The translations under genes were made by a program, and so were the position numbers. From JAAZIN01 sp964464625 (GTDB lineage Bacteria; Bacillota; Dethiobacteria; DTU022): 32,116 bases of DNA. The notes beneath the pieces are model-generated. The model was not told the DNA's origin. It saw nothing but the letters and a program-made list of their open reading frames with translations, and ran no database searches. Below are positions 1 through 6,957 of the stretch, in pieces; position 1 is the first letter of the stretch; every line of letters starts with the position of its first letter. The DNA lies in NCBI GenBank assembly GCA_964464625.1, contig CAYXKD010000019.1, forward strand, positions 1 through 32,116, in the 5' to 3' direction.

Positions 1-17
1 ATTTATCCTGCGGCTGG

Positions 18-55
18 ATAATGGGAGCCGGATGAGCTGAGAGGTTCAAGTCCGG
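18..55 (+). ncRNA. Domain V-like fragment of a second group II intron
   Basis: The stretch around GAGCCGGATGAGCTGAGAGG and AAGTCCGG resembles domain V of a different group II intron type: GAGCCGGA can pair with TCCGGTTC, but here the 3' strand changes to TCCGGAAC. The match breaks at about position 55, where sequence leading into the maturase frame begins. No domain VI follows. It looks like a recombination scar between two introns. Confidence is limited because the left flank lies outside the window. Confidence 0.45.
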
Positions 56-607
56 AACCGCACATTAGATCGCATCCTCCCATACATCGAAAGGAAGTTA
101 TTCCTCAGGGTGAACCGGGAGAAAACCCAGACGGCACACATAAGCGGGGTTAAATACTTGGGGTATAGTTTCTACATCTACAAAGGTGAGGGGCGGCTCA
201 GGATACATCCCAAAAGCGTCCGCAGCTTCAAGGACAAAGTCCGGGAAATTACCGGGCGCAGCAACGGGATGGGCATTGAGTTCAGGAAGAACCGCCTGAA
301 CCGGTTAATTCGTGGATGGATGAACTATTTCAAGCTGGCGGATGCCAAGGGCCTGATTCGAAGGCTTGATAAATGGATTAGAAGCCGCATCCGGATGGTC
401 ACCTGGAAAAGGTGGAAAAAGGTCCGCACGCGCTTTGAAAACCTTAAACGCCTGGGAAACGAAGAAGAACAGGCGTGGATGTGGGCAAATACAAGAAAGG
501 GCTACTGGCGAACCGCCCATAGCCCAATCTTGTTAAGGTCACTATCCAATGAAAGGTTTAAGCGGGCTGGATATCTCAGTCTGGTAGAATGCTACTCTGC
601 AGGGTAA
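41..607 (+). pseudogene. Group II intron reverse transcriptase/maturase, C-terminal fragment
   Basis: This is the end of a group II intron-encoded protein, which helps the intron splice and copies it into new sites. About 185 codons are open here, ending at TAA 605-607. The visible part runs from the end of the RT thumb (VNREKT, then VKYLGYSFY) into the maturase domain (LNRLIRGWMNYFKLAD, then KRWKKVRTRFENL, ending KRAGYLSLVECY). The RT palm with its YADD motif is absent. An in-frame stop at 38-40 blocks extension to the left, and the sequence before about 60 does not look like RT. The GTG at 110 is therefore not a true start. The gene is truncated by rearrangement, not simply cut by the window edge. 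Family assignment is secure; loss of RT function is inferred. Confidence 0.85.
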
Positions 608-699
608 CGTGTAAACTTTGGAACCGCCGTATACCGAACGGTACGTACGGTGGTGAGGGAGGTCGGCTGCCCAAATAATGGGCAGCCTCCTACCCGATT
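608..699 (+). ncRNA. Group II intron 3' end: domains V and VI
   Basis: Right after the maturase stop there is a domain V hairpin (about 618-655): ACCGCCGTA (622-630) pairs with TACGGTGGT (646-654) with one G-U, around an inner TACC/GGTA stem. Domain VI follows, with stem CTGCCC (667-672) and GGGCAG (680-685) and the typical end TCCTACCCGATT, whose A692 is the likely branch-point adenosine. The 3' splice site is inferred at about 699. The exon then starts with the ribosome site and ATG of the thiolase gene, so the intron sits directly in front of that gene. Confidence 0.75.
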
Positions 700-718
700 A
701 ATCGAAAGGAGGGTCCTC

Positions 719-1900
719 ATGCAGCAGGATGATGTTGTTATTGTTGCCGCACTGCGAACACCCACCGGTGATTTTGGAGGCAGCTTCAGAACTGTTTCTT
801 CCCTTAACCTGGGGCAGGTGGTTGTGGAAGAGGTTGTGCGTAAAGCAAAGCTCGCCCCGGAGCAGATCGATGAGGTTATTTTCGGCAATTGCAACCAATA
901 CACTGATGAGCCCAATATTGCCCGGTGCATCGCTTTGACAACAGGGATGCCGGTGGAGACAACAGGCTTTACCATTCAGAGACAGTGCGCCTCTGGTATG
1001 CAGGCTATTGTATCAGGTTACCAGGAAATCATCTTCGGCGATTCTGAAATCGTAGTTGCCGGGGGTGTGGAATCCATGAGCACTGCGCCCTATCTTCTTA
1101 AAGGAGCCCGCTGGGGACAGAGGTTACAGCACGGTGAGATGACCGATTCCCTTTGGGAGATGTTGACGGATCCGGTATATAAAATAATGATGGGAGAGAC
1201 AGCAGAGCGGTTAGCCGACAAATACGGCATAACCCGTGAAGCGCAGGATGAGATTGCTTACCGCAGCCATGTCAATGCTGTTGCTGCTATCGATGAAGGA
1301 CGTTTTAAGGAAGAGATTGTTCCCGTAACAGTGAAAGGTAGAAAAGGTGACACCATTGTTGATACCGATGAACATCCTCGCAGGGATATTTCTATGGAGA
1401 TTCTGGCGGGGTTGCGCCCTGCTTTTCGTCGTGATGGCACGGTAACCGCAGGTAATGCTTCAGGGTTGAATGACGGGGCTGCAGCGGTGGTATTGATGAC
1501 AGCCAGGCGTGCGCAGGAAATGGGTTTGGAACCGATGGGGCGGATTGTCTCTTATGCCTGGGCTGGTGTAGAGCCTGACCTGATGGGTTACGGCCCTGTT
1601 CCAGCAGTTCGCAAGGCGATGCAGAAGGCGGGATTAACCCTTGATCAGATGGAACTAATTGAGCTAAATGAAGCTTTTGCCGCTCAGTATCTGGCTTGCG
1701 AGATGTTGCTTGATTTGAACAGGGAGATTGTAAATGTGAATGGAAGCGGCATCGCCCTGGGCCATCCTGTGGGATGCACTGGTACACGAGTCGTGGTGAC
1801 CCTGCTGCATGAGATGGCCCGCCGCAACTTGAAAATGGGTCTGGCAACGCTTTGTGTGGGCGGAGGTATGGGTATGGCCTTGATTCTGGAAAGACCCTGA
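719..1900 (+). CDS. thlA: Acetyl-CoA C-acetyltransferase (thiolase)
   Basis: Condenses two acetyl-CoA to acetoacetyl-CoA, or the reverse in beta-oxidation. The 393-residue product has all thiolase signatures: the acyl-accepting Cys90 in RQCASGMQ, VAGGVESMS, NEAFAAQ, His349 in GHPVGCTG and Cys379 in CVGGGMG, the usual length for the family. ATG 719 is chosen because AAAGGAGGG lies at 705-713; a longer reading from 650 would translate intron domains V/VI. It is the first of three genes with the crotonase and the dehydrogenase, a set found in butyrate formation and butyrate oxidation alike. No acyl-CoA dehydrogenase or Etf gene is present to set the direction. Any promoter must lie in or upstream of the intron remnant. 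The substrate range (C4 or longer) cannot be told from sequence. Confidence 0.93.
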   Translation: MQQDDVVIVAALRTPTGDFGGSFRTVSSLNLGQVVVEEVVRKAKLAPEQIDEVIFGNCNQYTDEPNIARCIALTTGMPVETTGFTIQRQCASGMQAIVSGYQEIIFGDSEIVVAGGVESMSTAPYLLKGARWGQRLQHGEMTDSLWEMLTDPVYKIMMGETAERLADKYGITREAQDEIAYRSHVNAVAAIDEGRFKEEIVPVTVKGRKGDTIVDTDEHPRRDISMEILAGLRPAFRRDGTVTAGNASGLNDGAAAVVLMTARRAQEMGLEPMGRIVSYAWAGVEPDLMGYGPVPAVRKAMQKAGLTLDQMELIELNEAFAAQYLACEMLLDLNREIVNVNGSGIALGHPVGCTGTRVVVTLLHEMARRNLKMGLATLCVGGGMGMALILERP

Positions 1901-1931
1901 GTAGCAAAAAATCATTGAGGAGGTTGCTAAA

Positions 1932-2702
1932 ATGAGTGACCTGGTAACGGTAACCAAAGAGGATAGGCTGGTAATTGTTACAATCAATCATCCGCCGGTC
2001 AATGCATTGAACCGGCAGGTGATGGATGAGCTCGAAAGTAAATTTGATGAACTTTTGAGAGATGAGGAGATCGGGGCAGTAATTATTACCGGAGCGGGAG
2101 ACAAGGCCTTTGTAGCCGGCGCTGATATCAGTGAATTTACTACGCTTACCAGTGCAAATGGAGAGCAATTTAGCAGTAGGGGACAGGCTACCTTTCAGAA
2201 GATTGCTGATTTCCCCGCTCCTGTAATTGCTGCTGTAAGCGGTTTCGCTCTTGGAGGAGGTCTGGAGCTGGCCCTTGCCTGTGATATTCGGGTTATGACG
2301 GAAAATTCCCGGGTTGGCCTACCCGAGGTTACCCTGGCTGTTTTCCCGGGCTATGGCGGCACCCAGCGGCTGCCCCGAACAATTGCTTCAGGAAAGGCTA
2401 AGGAGATGATCTTTACCGGGGATATGATTGACGCTGCTGAGGCTTATCGTATCGGACTAGCCGATCATCTGGTCCCACCTGGCGAAGCGCTCACCAGAGC
2501 CCGTGCTATTGCTGAAAAGATACTGAGCAGGGGGCCGGTGGCGATACGCCTGGCCAAAAAGGCGGTCAACGGCGGTCTTGAGCAGACACTGACTTTCAAG
2601 ACAGAGGCGAAACTTTTTGCCCAGCTCTGTGATACAGAAGATCAGAAAGAGGGCGCAGCAGCCTTTTTAGAGAAACGTCCTCCTGTTTATAAGGGGAAAT
2701 AG
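1932..2702 (+). CDS. crt: Enoyl-CoA hydratase (crotonase family)
   Basis: Interconverts 3-hydroxyacyl-CoA and trans-2-enoyl-CoA in the cytoplasm. The 256-residue length is typical. Oxyanion-hole segments are visible at AFVAGADISEF (59-69) and FALGGGLELALACD (105-118), and both catalytic glutamates are kept: Glu112 in GGLELAL and Glu132 in GLPEVTL, followed by FPGYGGTQRLPR. The start ATG has GAGGAGG 8 bases upstream, and the gene follows the thiolase by 31 bases, so they are very probably co-transcribed. With the next gene it completes the acetoacetyl-CoA to crotonyl-CoA branch. Both Glu residues argue for a true hydratase over other crotonase-fold enzymes. Chain-length preference is unknown. 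Confidence 0.92.
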   Translation: MSDLVTVTKEDRLVIVTINHPPVNALNRQVMDELESKFDELLRDEEIGAVIITGAGDKAFVAGADISEFTTLTSANGEQFSSRGQATFQKIADFPAPVIAAVSGFALGGGLELALACDIRVMTENSRVGLPEVTLAVFPGYGGTQRLPRTIASGKAKEMIFTGDMIDAAEAYRIGLADHLVPPGEALTRARAIAEKILSRGPVAIRLAKKAVNGGLEQTLTFKTEAKLFAQLCDTEDQKEGAAAFLEKRPPVYKGK

Positions 2703-2782
2703 GGCTAAGAGATCCTTAGCCAGATTGAAACATGGAGAACGGTTGAAAGTAATAGGGAAATAACAGTGAGGGAGTGGACGAA

Positions 2783-3634
2783 GTGGAGATTAAGATTATC
2801 GGTGTAGCCGGTGCAGGCACTATGGGCAATGGGATCGCCCAGGTTGCCGCTGAGGCCGGTTTTCAGGTAATTATGCGTGACCTGGAAGATCAGTTTGTAC
2901 AGAGAGGCCTGGCGGCGGTGGAGAAAAACCTTGCCCGGGCTGTGGAGAAAGGTAGAAAGAGCCAGGCTGACGCAGACACTGTTCGCAACCGCATCAGGGG
3001 CACAACGCGCATAGAAGATTTTCATGAAGCCGACTTTATCATTGAAGCTGTAATCGAAAATATGGAGCTAAAAAAAGTATTTTATAAAGAGCTGGATGCT
3101 GTTTGCAAAGATAATGCTGTGCTGGCTTCGAACACGTCAGGGTTGAGTATCACCGAAATGGCTGCAGCAACAAAGCGTCCGCAAAAAGTGGTGGGAATGC
3201 ACTTTTTTAATCCCGTTCCGGTGATGAAGCTTGTGGAGGTGATCCGGGGCTTTGACACGGATGAGGAAACCTTTAATCTGACCATGGAACTGTCACGTAA
3301 GATGGGCAAGGAGCCCATTGCTGTTAATGAAGCACCGCTGTTTGCAGTTAACCGTATTCTTGTGCCCATGCTGAACGAAGCCGCTTTTGTCTTGATGGAG
3401 GGGGTCGCTACTGCTGAGGATATTGACCGGGGCATGATGCTCGGGGCGAACCATCCTATTGGACCGCTGGCTCTTGCCGACATGGTTGGGCTGGATGTGC
3501 TTCTTGCGGTTATGGAGACTATTTATCGTGAGACAGGAGATTCGAAATACCGGCCCTGTCCTCTTGTCCGCAAACTAGTCAGGGCGGGACATTACGGACG
3601 GAAAACCGGCCGCGGCTTTTATACTTACGGCTGA
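2783..3634 (+). CDS. hbd: 3-hydroxybutyryl-CoA dehydrogenase
   Basis: NAD(P)-dependent oxidation or reduction between acetoacetyl-CoA and 3-hydroxybutyryl-CoA. The N-terminal Rossmann motif is GVAGAGTMGNGIAQ; the catalytic-loop SNTSGLSI and GMHFFNPVPVMKLVEV (catalytic His-Glu pair) follow, and the C-terminal dimer domain has NRILVPMLNEA and GANHPIGPLALADMVGLD. It is about 283 residues, the length of clostridial Hbd and not of fused FadB types. Start: GTG 2783 has GAGGGAG (2768-2774) at 8 bases; an in-frame GTG at 2774 overlaps that site and is less likely. It lies 80 bases after the crotonase. The last gene of the cluster, it is followed by a palindrome and a terminator. Confidence 0.92.
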   Translation: MEIKIIGVAGAGTMGNGIAQVAAEAGFQVIMRDLEDQFVQRGLAAVEKNLARAVEKGRKSQADADTVRNRIRGTTRIEDFHEADFIIEAVIENMELKKVFYKELDAVCKDNAVLASNTSGLSITEMAAATKRPQKVVGMHFFNPVPVMKLVEVIRGFDTDEETFNLTMELSRKMGKEPIAVNEAPLFAVNRILVPMLNEAAFVLMEGVATAEDIDRGMMLGANHPIGPLALADMVGLDVLLAVMETIYRETGDSKYRPCPLVRKLVRAGHYGRKTGRGFYTYG

Positions 3635-3637
3635 CCG

Positions 3638-3668
3638 TAGTAAACTGGTGCCAGGCACTAGTTTACTA
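3638..3668. repeat. REP-like perfect palindrome
   Basis: TAGTAAACTGGTGCC (3638-3652) and GGCACTAGTTTACTA (3654-3668) form a 15-base dyad around A3653, with one pair as G-U in RNA. It begins just after the hbd stop. The GTGCCAGGCAC core resembles palindromic repeats scattered between genes in Firmicutes genomes, some linked to RAYT/Y1 transposases; that likeness is from memory, not a search. Confidence 0.6.
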
Positions 3669-3679
3669 ACTTGGGACAA

Positions 3680-3706
3680 TGGGACAGTTACTCTGTCCCA
3701 TTTTTA
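3680..3706 (+). terminator. Rho-independent terminator of the thl-crt-hbd operon
   Basis: The stem TGGGACAG (3680-3687) with CTGTCCCA (3693-3700) has a five-base loop and is followed by TTTTTATGTT. It lies about 45 bases after the hbd stop and separates this operon from the yhaM-like gene. Confidence 0.82.
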
Positions 3707-3790
3707 TGTTTACCCGTTCCCTTTTGTTAAGCTGGAAAGTATGTTAGATTAATAGTGAGCTGATAAACGTGACATAGACAGGGGAAAAGA

Positions 3791-4768
3791 ATGAAAAAAC
3801 AATTGATCCGCAACCTGCAGGTTGGAGATGAAGTCGAAACGCAAGCCCTGGTGCTTGAATGCAACCGGGGCAACTATTCCGCCCCTCACCGGGCTGGTGA
3901 GTTTTTTTTAAAGTTGAACCTCGGGGACGTTAGCGGCAGCATAAAGGCAATTCTCTGGGATACAGCGGGGATGAAGGAGCTGCCGCGAAAAGGAGATGTA
4001 ATTTTTCTGCGTGGGGATGTTACAGACTACTATGGACCTCAGGTTGTGATTGCTGAACTACGCAAACTAGATCCCGAGAAGGTTAACCGCTCTTTTTTTC
4101 AACCTGTTTCTGAACGGGACCCCCGGGAGATGCTCCGGGAGCTTAAAGAAGTCATAAATAAAGAGATTCAACACCCCCATTTAAAGTTGCTGCTCCTCTC
4201 CTTTTTTAATGAGCAGGAGTTTACCCGCCGTTTTGCTCTTGCCCCGGCAGCGCGGACGATACACCATAACTATTGTGGAGGTCTGCTTGAGCATACTCTG
4301 GAGGTGATCAAGATCTGTCGCTACTTTGTCTCGCTTTATCCCGATCATCTCCGCCTCGAATTACTGCTTACAGGGGCAATCCTGCATGATGTGGGAAAAA
4401 TAGAAGAATATGACCCGGCAAGCCTTAGCTTCGAATTCTCCGACCGGGGGAAACTGGTTGGTCATATCAGCATCGGCAAGGAGATGCTTGATCGGAAGAT
4501 TAACCAGATACCTGAGTTTCCAGTCCAGTTGAAGCTGGAACTGGAACATATGATCCTGTCCCATCATGGGATGCGCGAATGGGGTTCACCTGAAATCCCG
4601 AAAACAATTCATGCTTTTGCGCTTTTCCATGCCGATCTTGTCAGTGCCCGGCTGAACCAGTTTGTCAGGTTAATGGAGAAACGACCCCCCGGCGAGGGGG
4701 AGTGGACAGAATGGGATCGTTACCTTGAGCGCAGTATTTATTTAAAAAAACCGGTGGATGAAATATAA
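3791..4768 (+). CDS. yhaM: 3'-5' exoribonuclease YhaM-like, OB fold plus HD domain
   Basis: Likely a metal-dependent 3'-5' exoribonuclease acting on RNA (and possibly ssDNA) in the cytoplasm, as in Bacillus YhaM. An N-terminal OB-fold region (about 15-95: VETQALVLECNRGNY, then FLRGDVTDYYGPQVVI) precedes an HD domain with His168 (GGLLEH), His199-Asp200 (AILHDVGK), His258-His259 (ILSHHG) and Asp282 (HADLVSARL), a full set of metal ligands. At 325 residues it matches the family (about 310-320). The start has AGGGGAAAAG at 3780-3789, close to the ATG. Its last 11 bases overlap a candidate small ORF, and a TPR gene follows. It starts after a terminator, so it needs its own promoter; I do not see a convincing one. 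Confidence 0.87.
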   Translation: MKKQLIRNLQVGDEVETQALVLECNRGNYSAPHRAGEFFLKLNLGDVSGSIKAILWDTAGMKELPRKGDVIFLRGDVTDYYGPQVVIAELRKLDPEKVNRSFFQPVSERDPREMLRELKEVINKEIQHPHLKLLLLSFFNEQEFTRRFALAPAARTIHHNYCGGLLEHTLEVIKICRYFVSLYPDHLRLELLLTGAILHDVGKIEEYDPASLSFEFSDRGKLVGHISIGKEMLDRKINQIPEFPVQLKLELEHMILSHHGMREWGSPEIPKTIHAFALFHADLVSARLNQFVRLMEKRPPGEGEWTEWDRYLERSIYLKKPVDEI

Positions 4769-4892
4769 TTGCCTGCTCCGGCAGCTGCATGATTTAAATA
4801 TGAACGAGGCAGGATATTATCTGTCTGTTGGAGAAATTATTAACATCTTTCCAGGTATGCTGACGGGGTGGTGCAAAGATGGGCCGGGTTGA
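4758..4892 (+). CDS. Candidate 44-residue small protein bridging yhaM and the TPR gene
   Basis: An ATG at 4758 opens a 44-codon frame to TGA 4890-4892. It overlaps the end of the yhaM-like gene by 11 bases and the start of the TPR gene by 14 bases, so the three would form a translationally coupled chain. The product begins MKYNCLLRQLHDLN and continues with EAGYYLSVGEIINIFPGM, a composition that looks protein-like. Against it: GGTGG touches the ATG with no spacer, and the internal ATG at 4800 has no ribosome site. I do not recognise the family. It could be a chance reading frame in a 110-base gap. Confidence 0.33.
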   Translation: MKYNCLLRQLHDLNMNEAGYYLSVGEIINIFPGMLTGWCKDGPG

Positions 4893-6051
4893 TCGTCCCA
4901 AGGGTCTGTTAAAGACAAAAGGTAATTATAAAAACATTATTCCTTTGCAGCAGGATGTTAATTACTATTTCCAAAAAGGCAGTTACTATCACCGGAAAAA
5001 CAAACTCTCCAAGGCGCTTTTGTTTTTGAAAAAAGCTATTGAGATCGATCCGGGTAATGCAGAAAGTCACTATCATTTGGCCTGCCTTCTTAGTAAAAGC
5101 AGCCGCCTGCAGGAGGCAAATCGCATTTTTAAGCATGTTGTGAGTAATCTCGATCCCGGGTTTACAGATTGCTATTTTTTGATGGCGCTTAACTATGGAC
5201 TTATGGATGACATGCCCAGAGCCAGGCGCTACTTGAGAAAGTATCTTCAAGTTGACCCCCAGGGGGAGATGGCCGGGGAAGCCTACGACCTGTTGGAAGT
5301 CATGGAAGATGATCTCGATGAATCCAATGACAGGTCCCCCGTTTTTTCAGGACAGGAAAACGAAGCCCTTGAAAAGTGGCTCTCTGCGCTGGATAGTAAC
5401 GCACTTGCGAAAAATTTTTCCGATGAAGATTTTATCTTTTTGTTGCAACGAGGGCTTTATCAGGGTGGAGACAGTTTAAAAGAAAAAATCATTCGTCTGT
5501 GCGGCATGGTAAAAAGTGATACTGCGGCTATCCTTCTAAGAGGCTACATTATCAACCCCTGGGTTAAGGAGAGGTTGCGCCGTCTTGCCCTGGTGGAGCT
5601 GAAAAAAATATATCCAAAGGGGAGCGTTCTAATTTTTTCAGAGGGGCAGATCGTGGAGAGGGAATTGTCACACGAACTGCTGAGTGCACCTGTTTGGTGT
5701 GATGAATGGACAGATGTTTTAAACTGTACCTTTGCGCATATGCGCCGCTCTTCGCATTATGGTGAAGAGTTTTTCCAGGATGCACGGGCGATCTGGCTTG
5801 ATTATATAAACCAGGTCTATCCTCATATGCCTCGAATCGTGAAAATAGAGACCTGGGCTGCCGGACTGGAGTACTGTCTGGCCAGGTTTCATTTTTTAAA
5901 CTTTACCCAGGAGGAACTTGCCGGGGTTTACGGGGTCTCTCCAAGCAGTGTGGGAAGGAAATATAAGCAGATCAATGCTCTTTTACAAATCGATCAGAAA
6001 GCATACCGGAACATGCTTGCTTTTCTGGCTTATCATGACCGCGAAGATTAA
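4879..6051 (+). CDS. TPR-repeat protein with C-terminal helix-turn-helix-like region
   Basis: A 390-residue soluble protein of unknown job. Three tetratricopeptide repeats are clear at about 27-60 (YYFQKGSYYHRKNKLSKAL, ending AIEIDPGN), 61-94 and 95-128 (YFLMALNYGLMDDMPRA, ending YLQVDP); TPRs normally bind partner proteins. A divergent middle part (about 150-330) has no motif I can name. The C-terminus holds TQEELAGVYGVSPSSVGRKY (343-362), a helix-turn-helix-like segment, so it may also touch nucleic acid. The start has only a weak site (GGGGTGG at 4865-4871). It sits between the YhaM-like nuclease and the Sir2 gene, and a role in RNA turnover or regulation is only a guess from position. Confidence 0.8.
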   Translation: MGRVDRPKGLLKTKGNYKNIIPLQQDVNYYFQKGSYYHRKNKLSKALLFLKKAIEIDPGNAESHYHLACLLSKSSRLQEANRIFKHVVSNLDPGFTDCYFLMALNYGLMDDMPRARRYLRKYLQVDPQGEMAGEAYDLLEVMEDDLDESNDRSPVFSGQENEALEKWLSALDSNALAKNFSDEDFIFLLQRGLYQGGDSLKEKIIRLCGMVKSDTAAILLRGYIINPWVKERLRRLALVELKKIYPKGSVLIFSEGQIVERELSHELLSAPVWCDEWTDVLNCTFAHMRRSSHYGEEFFQDARAIWLDYINQVYPHMPRIVKIETWAAGLEYCLARFHFLNFTQEELAGVYGVSPSSVGRKYKQINALLQIDQKAYRNMLAFLAYHDRED

Positions 6052-6143
6052 ACAACGGCTATTGTTTTCACAGGTACGCCTCCTTAAACCGGCCGAAGGC
6101 TTTGCCGAAAAACCGGTTAACAGAAGAGAGGGTGTGTTAAACA

Positions 6144-6902
6144 ATTATTGGTCATGCCAAGAAAGTTGTTGATCTGTTACAGGAATCAGCTTACACGGTG
6201 GCCTTGACAGGGGCCGGGGTCTCAACGGCCAGTGGCATCCCTGACTTTAGATCTCCGGAAGAGGGGTTCTGGAGGAAGGTCAATCCGATCTACTTTACAG
6301 TACATGGTTTTAAAAAAAACCCGGCTGGGTTCTACCGTTTTGGGATGGATCTTTTCCAGGATGTTGTTAGCGCTTTGCCCAACCAGGCTCATTTGGCTTT
6401 GGCCGGGCTTCAACAGCGCGGTCTGTTACAATCAATTATTACCCAGAATATTGATGGTTTGCATCAGAAAGCAGGTTCGGAGCGGGTTTATGAAGTTCAT
6501 GGCAATATGAGAGGCGCCAGCTGCTTCAGGGGCTGTGCGCATCGTTTGCCTATGGAAGAAGTTATTGCCATGATCTTTGAGGGACAGTTGCCGCCGCTGT
6601 GTGCGAATTGCGGGCGTCCCATGAAGCCTGATGTGGTTCTCTTTGGCGAAAATATGGCTCCTGATTTTAGTGCAGCGATCAATGAGGTCCGCCGTGCACA
6701 GCTTATCCTTATTATTGGCGCCAGCATGAAGGTTGCTCCTGTTAACATGCTGCCTCGCATGGTAAAAAACCTGGTGATCATCAATCGCGAAAGAACTATG
6801 CACGACCGGAGAGCCAGGCTGGTTATCCATGGCGAAGCTTCTGAAGCAATGGAATCGATCATCAAAGAGTTGGACTGCAGGATTGGCGGATCTGCAGAAT
6901 AA
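6144..6902 (+). CDS. cobB: NAD-dependent protein deacylase, Sir2 family
   Basis: Removes acyl groups from protein lysines using NAD+. Motifs: GAGVSTASGIPDFRSPEEG for NAD binding, QNIDGLHQKAG with the catalytic His, a zinc site CFRGC with CANCG, FGENM, and GASMKVAPVNMLP. The start is a problem: the first usual codon is GTG 6198, which would begin at MALTGAG and delete the first helix. The frame is open back to TAA 6138-6140, encoding IIGHAKKVVDLLQESAYTVALTGAG, a normal Sir2 N-terminus, and GAGAGGG (6126-6132) lies 11 bases before ATT 6144. I place the start at ATT 6144, or possibly ATT 6147 or CTG 6174. That gives about 252 residues, normal for the family. The zinc spacing CxxxC at the first pair is slightly unusual. 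Confidence 0.85.
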   Translation: MIGHAKKVVDLLQESAYTVALTGAGVSTASGIPDFRSPEEGFWRKVNPIYFTVHGFKKNPAGFYRFGMDLFQDVVSALPNQAHLALAGLQQRGLLQSIITQNIDGLHQKAGSERVYEVHGNMRGASCFRGCAHRLPMEEVIAMIFEGQLPPLCANCGRPMKPDVVLFGENMAPDFSAAINEVRRAQLILIIGASMKVAPVNMLPRMVKNLVIINRERTMHDRRARLVIHGEASEAMESIIKELDCRIGGSAE

Positions 6903-6957
6903 AGGGCATTTATTATTGGGTTATTTTGCTATTGAATAACTGCTGGAGCGTTTGCCA

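Noticed and set aside
110..607. GTG 110 as a real start for a small maturase protein
   Set aside because: Upstream codons continue the RT family sequence (RILPYIERKLFL), and there is no ribosome site, so this is a truncated gene end.
1392..2168. 258-codon minus-strand open frame
   Set aside because: It lies opposite the thiolase and crotonase genes, has no family likeness or ribosome site, and its composition is that of an antisense shadow.
719..3634. A complete beta-oxidation or butyrate operon
   Set aside because: Acyl-CoA dehydrogenase, Etf and CoA-transferase genes are not in the window, so only a three-step module is supported.
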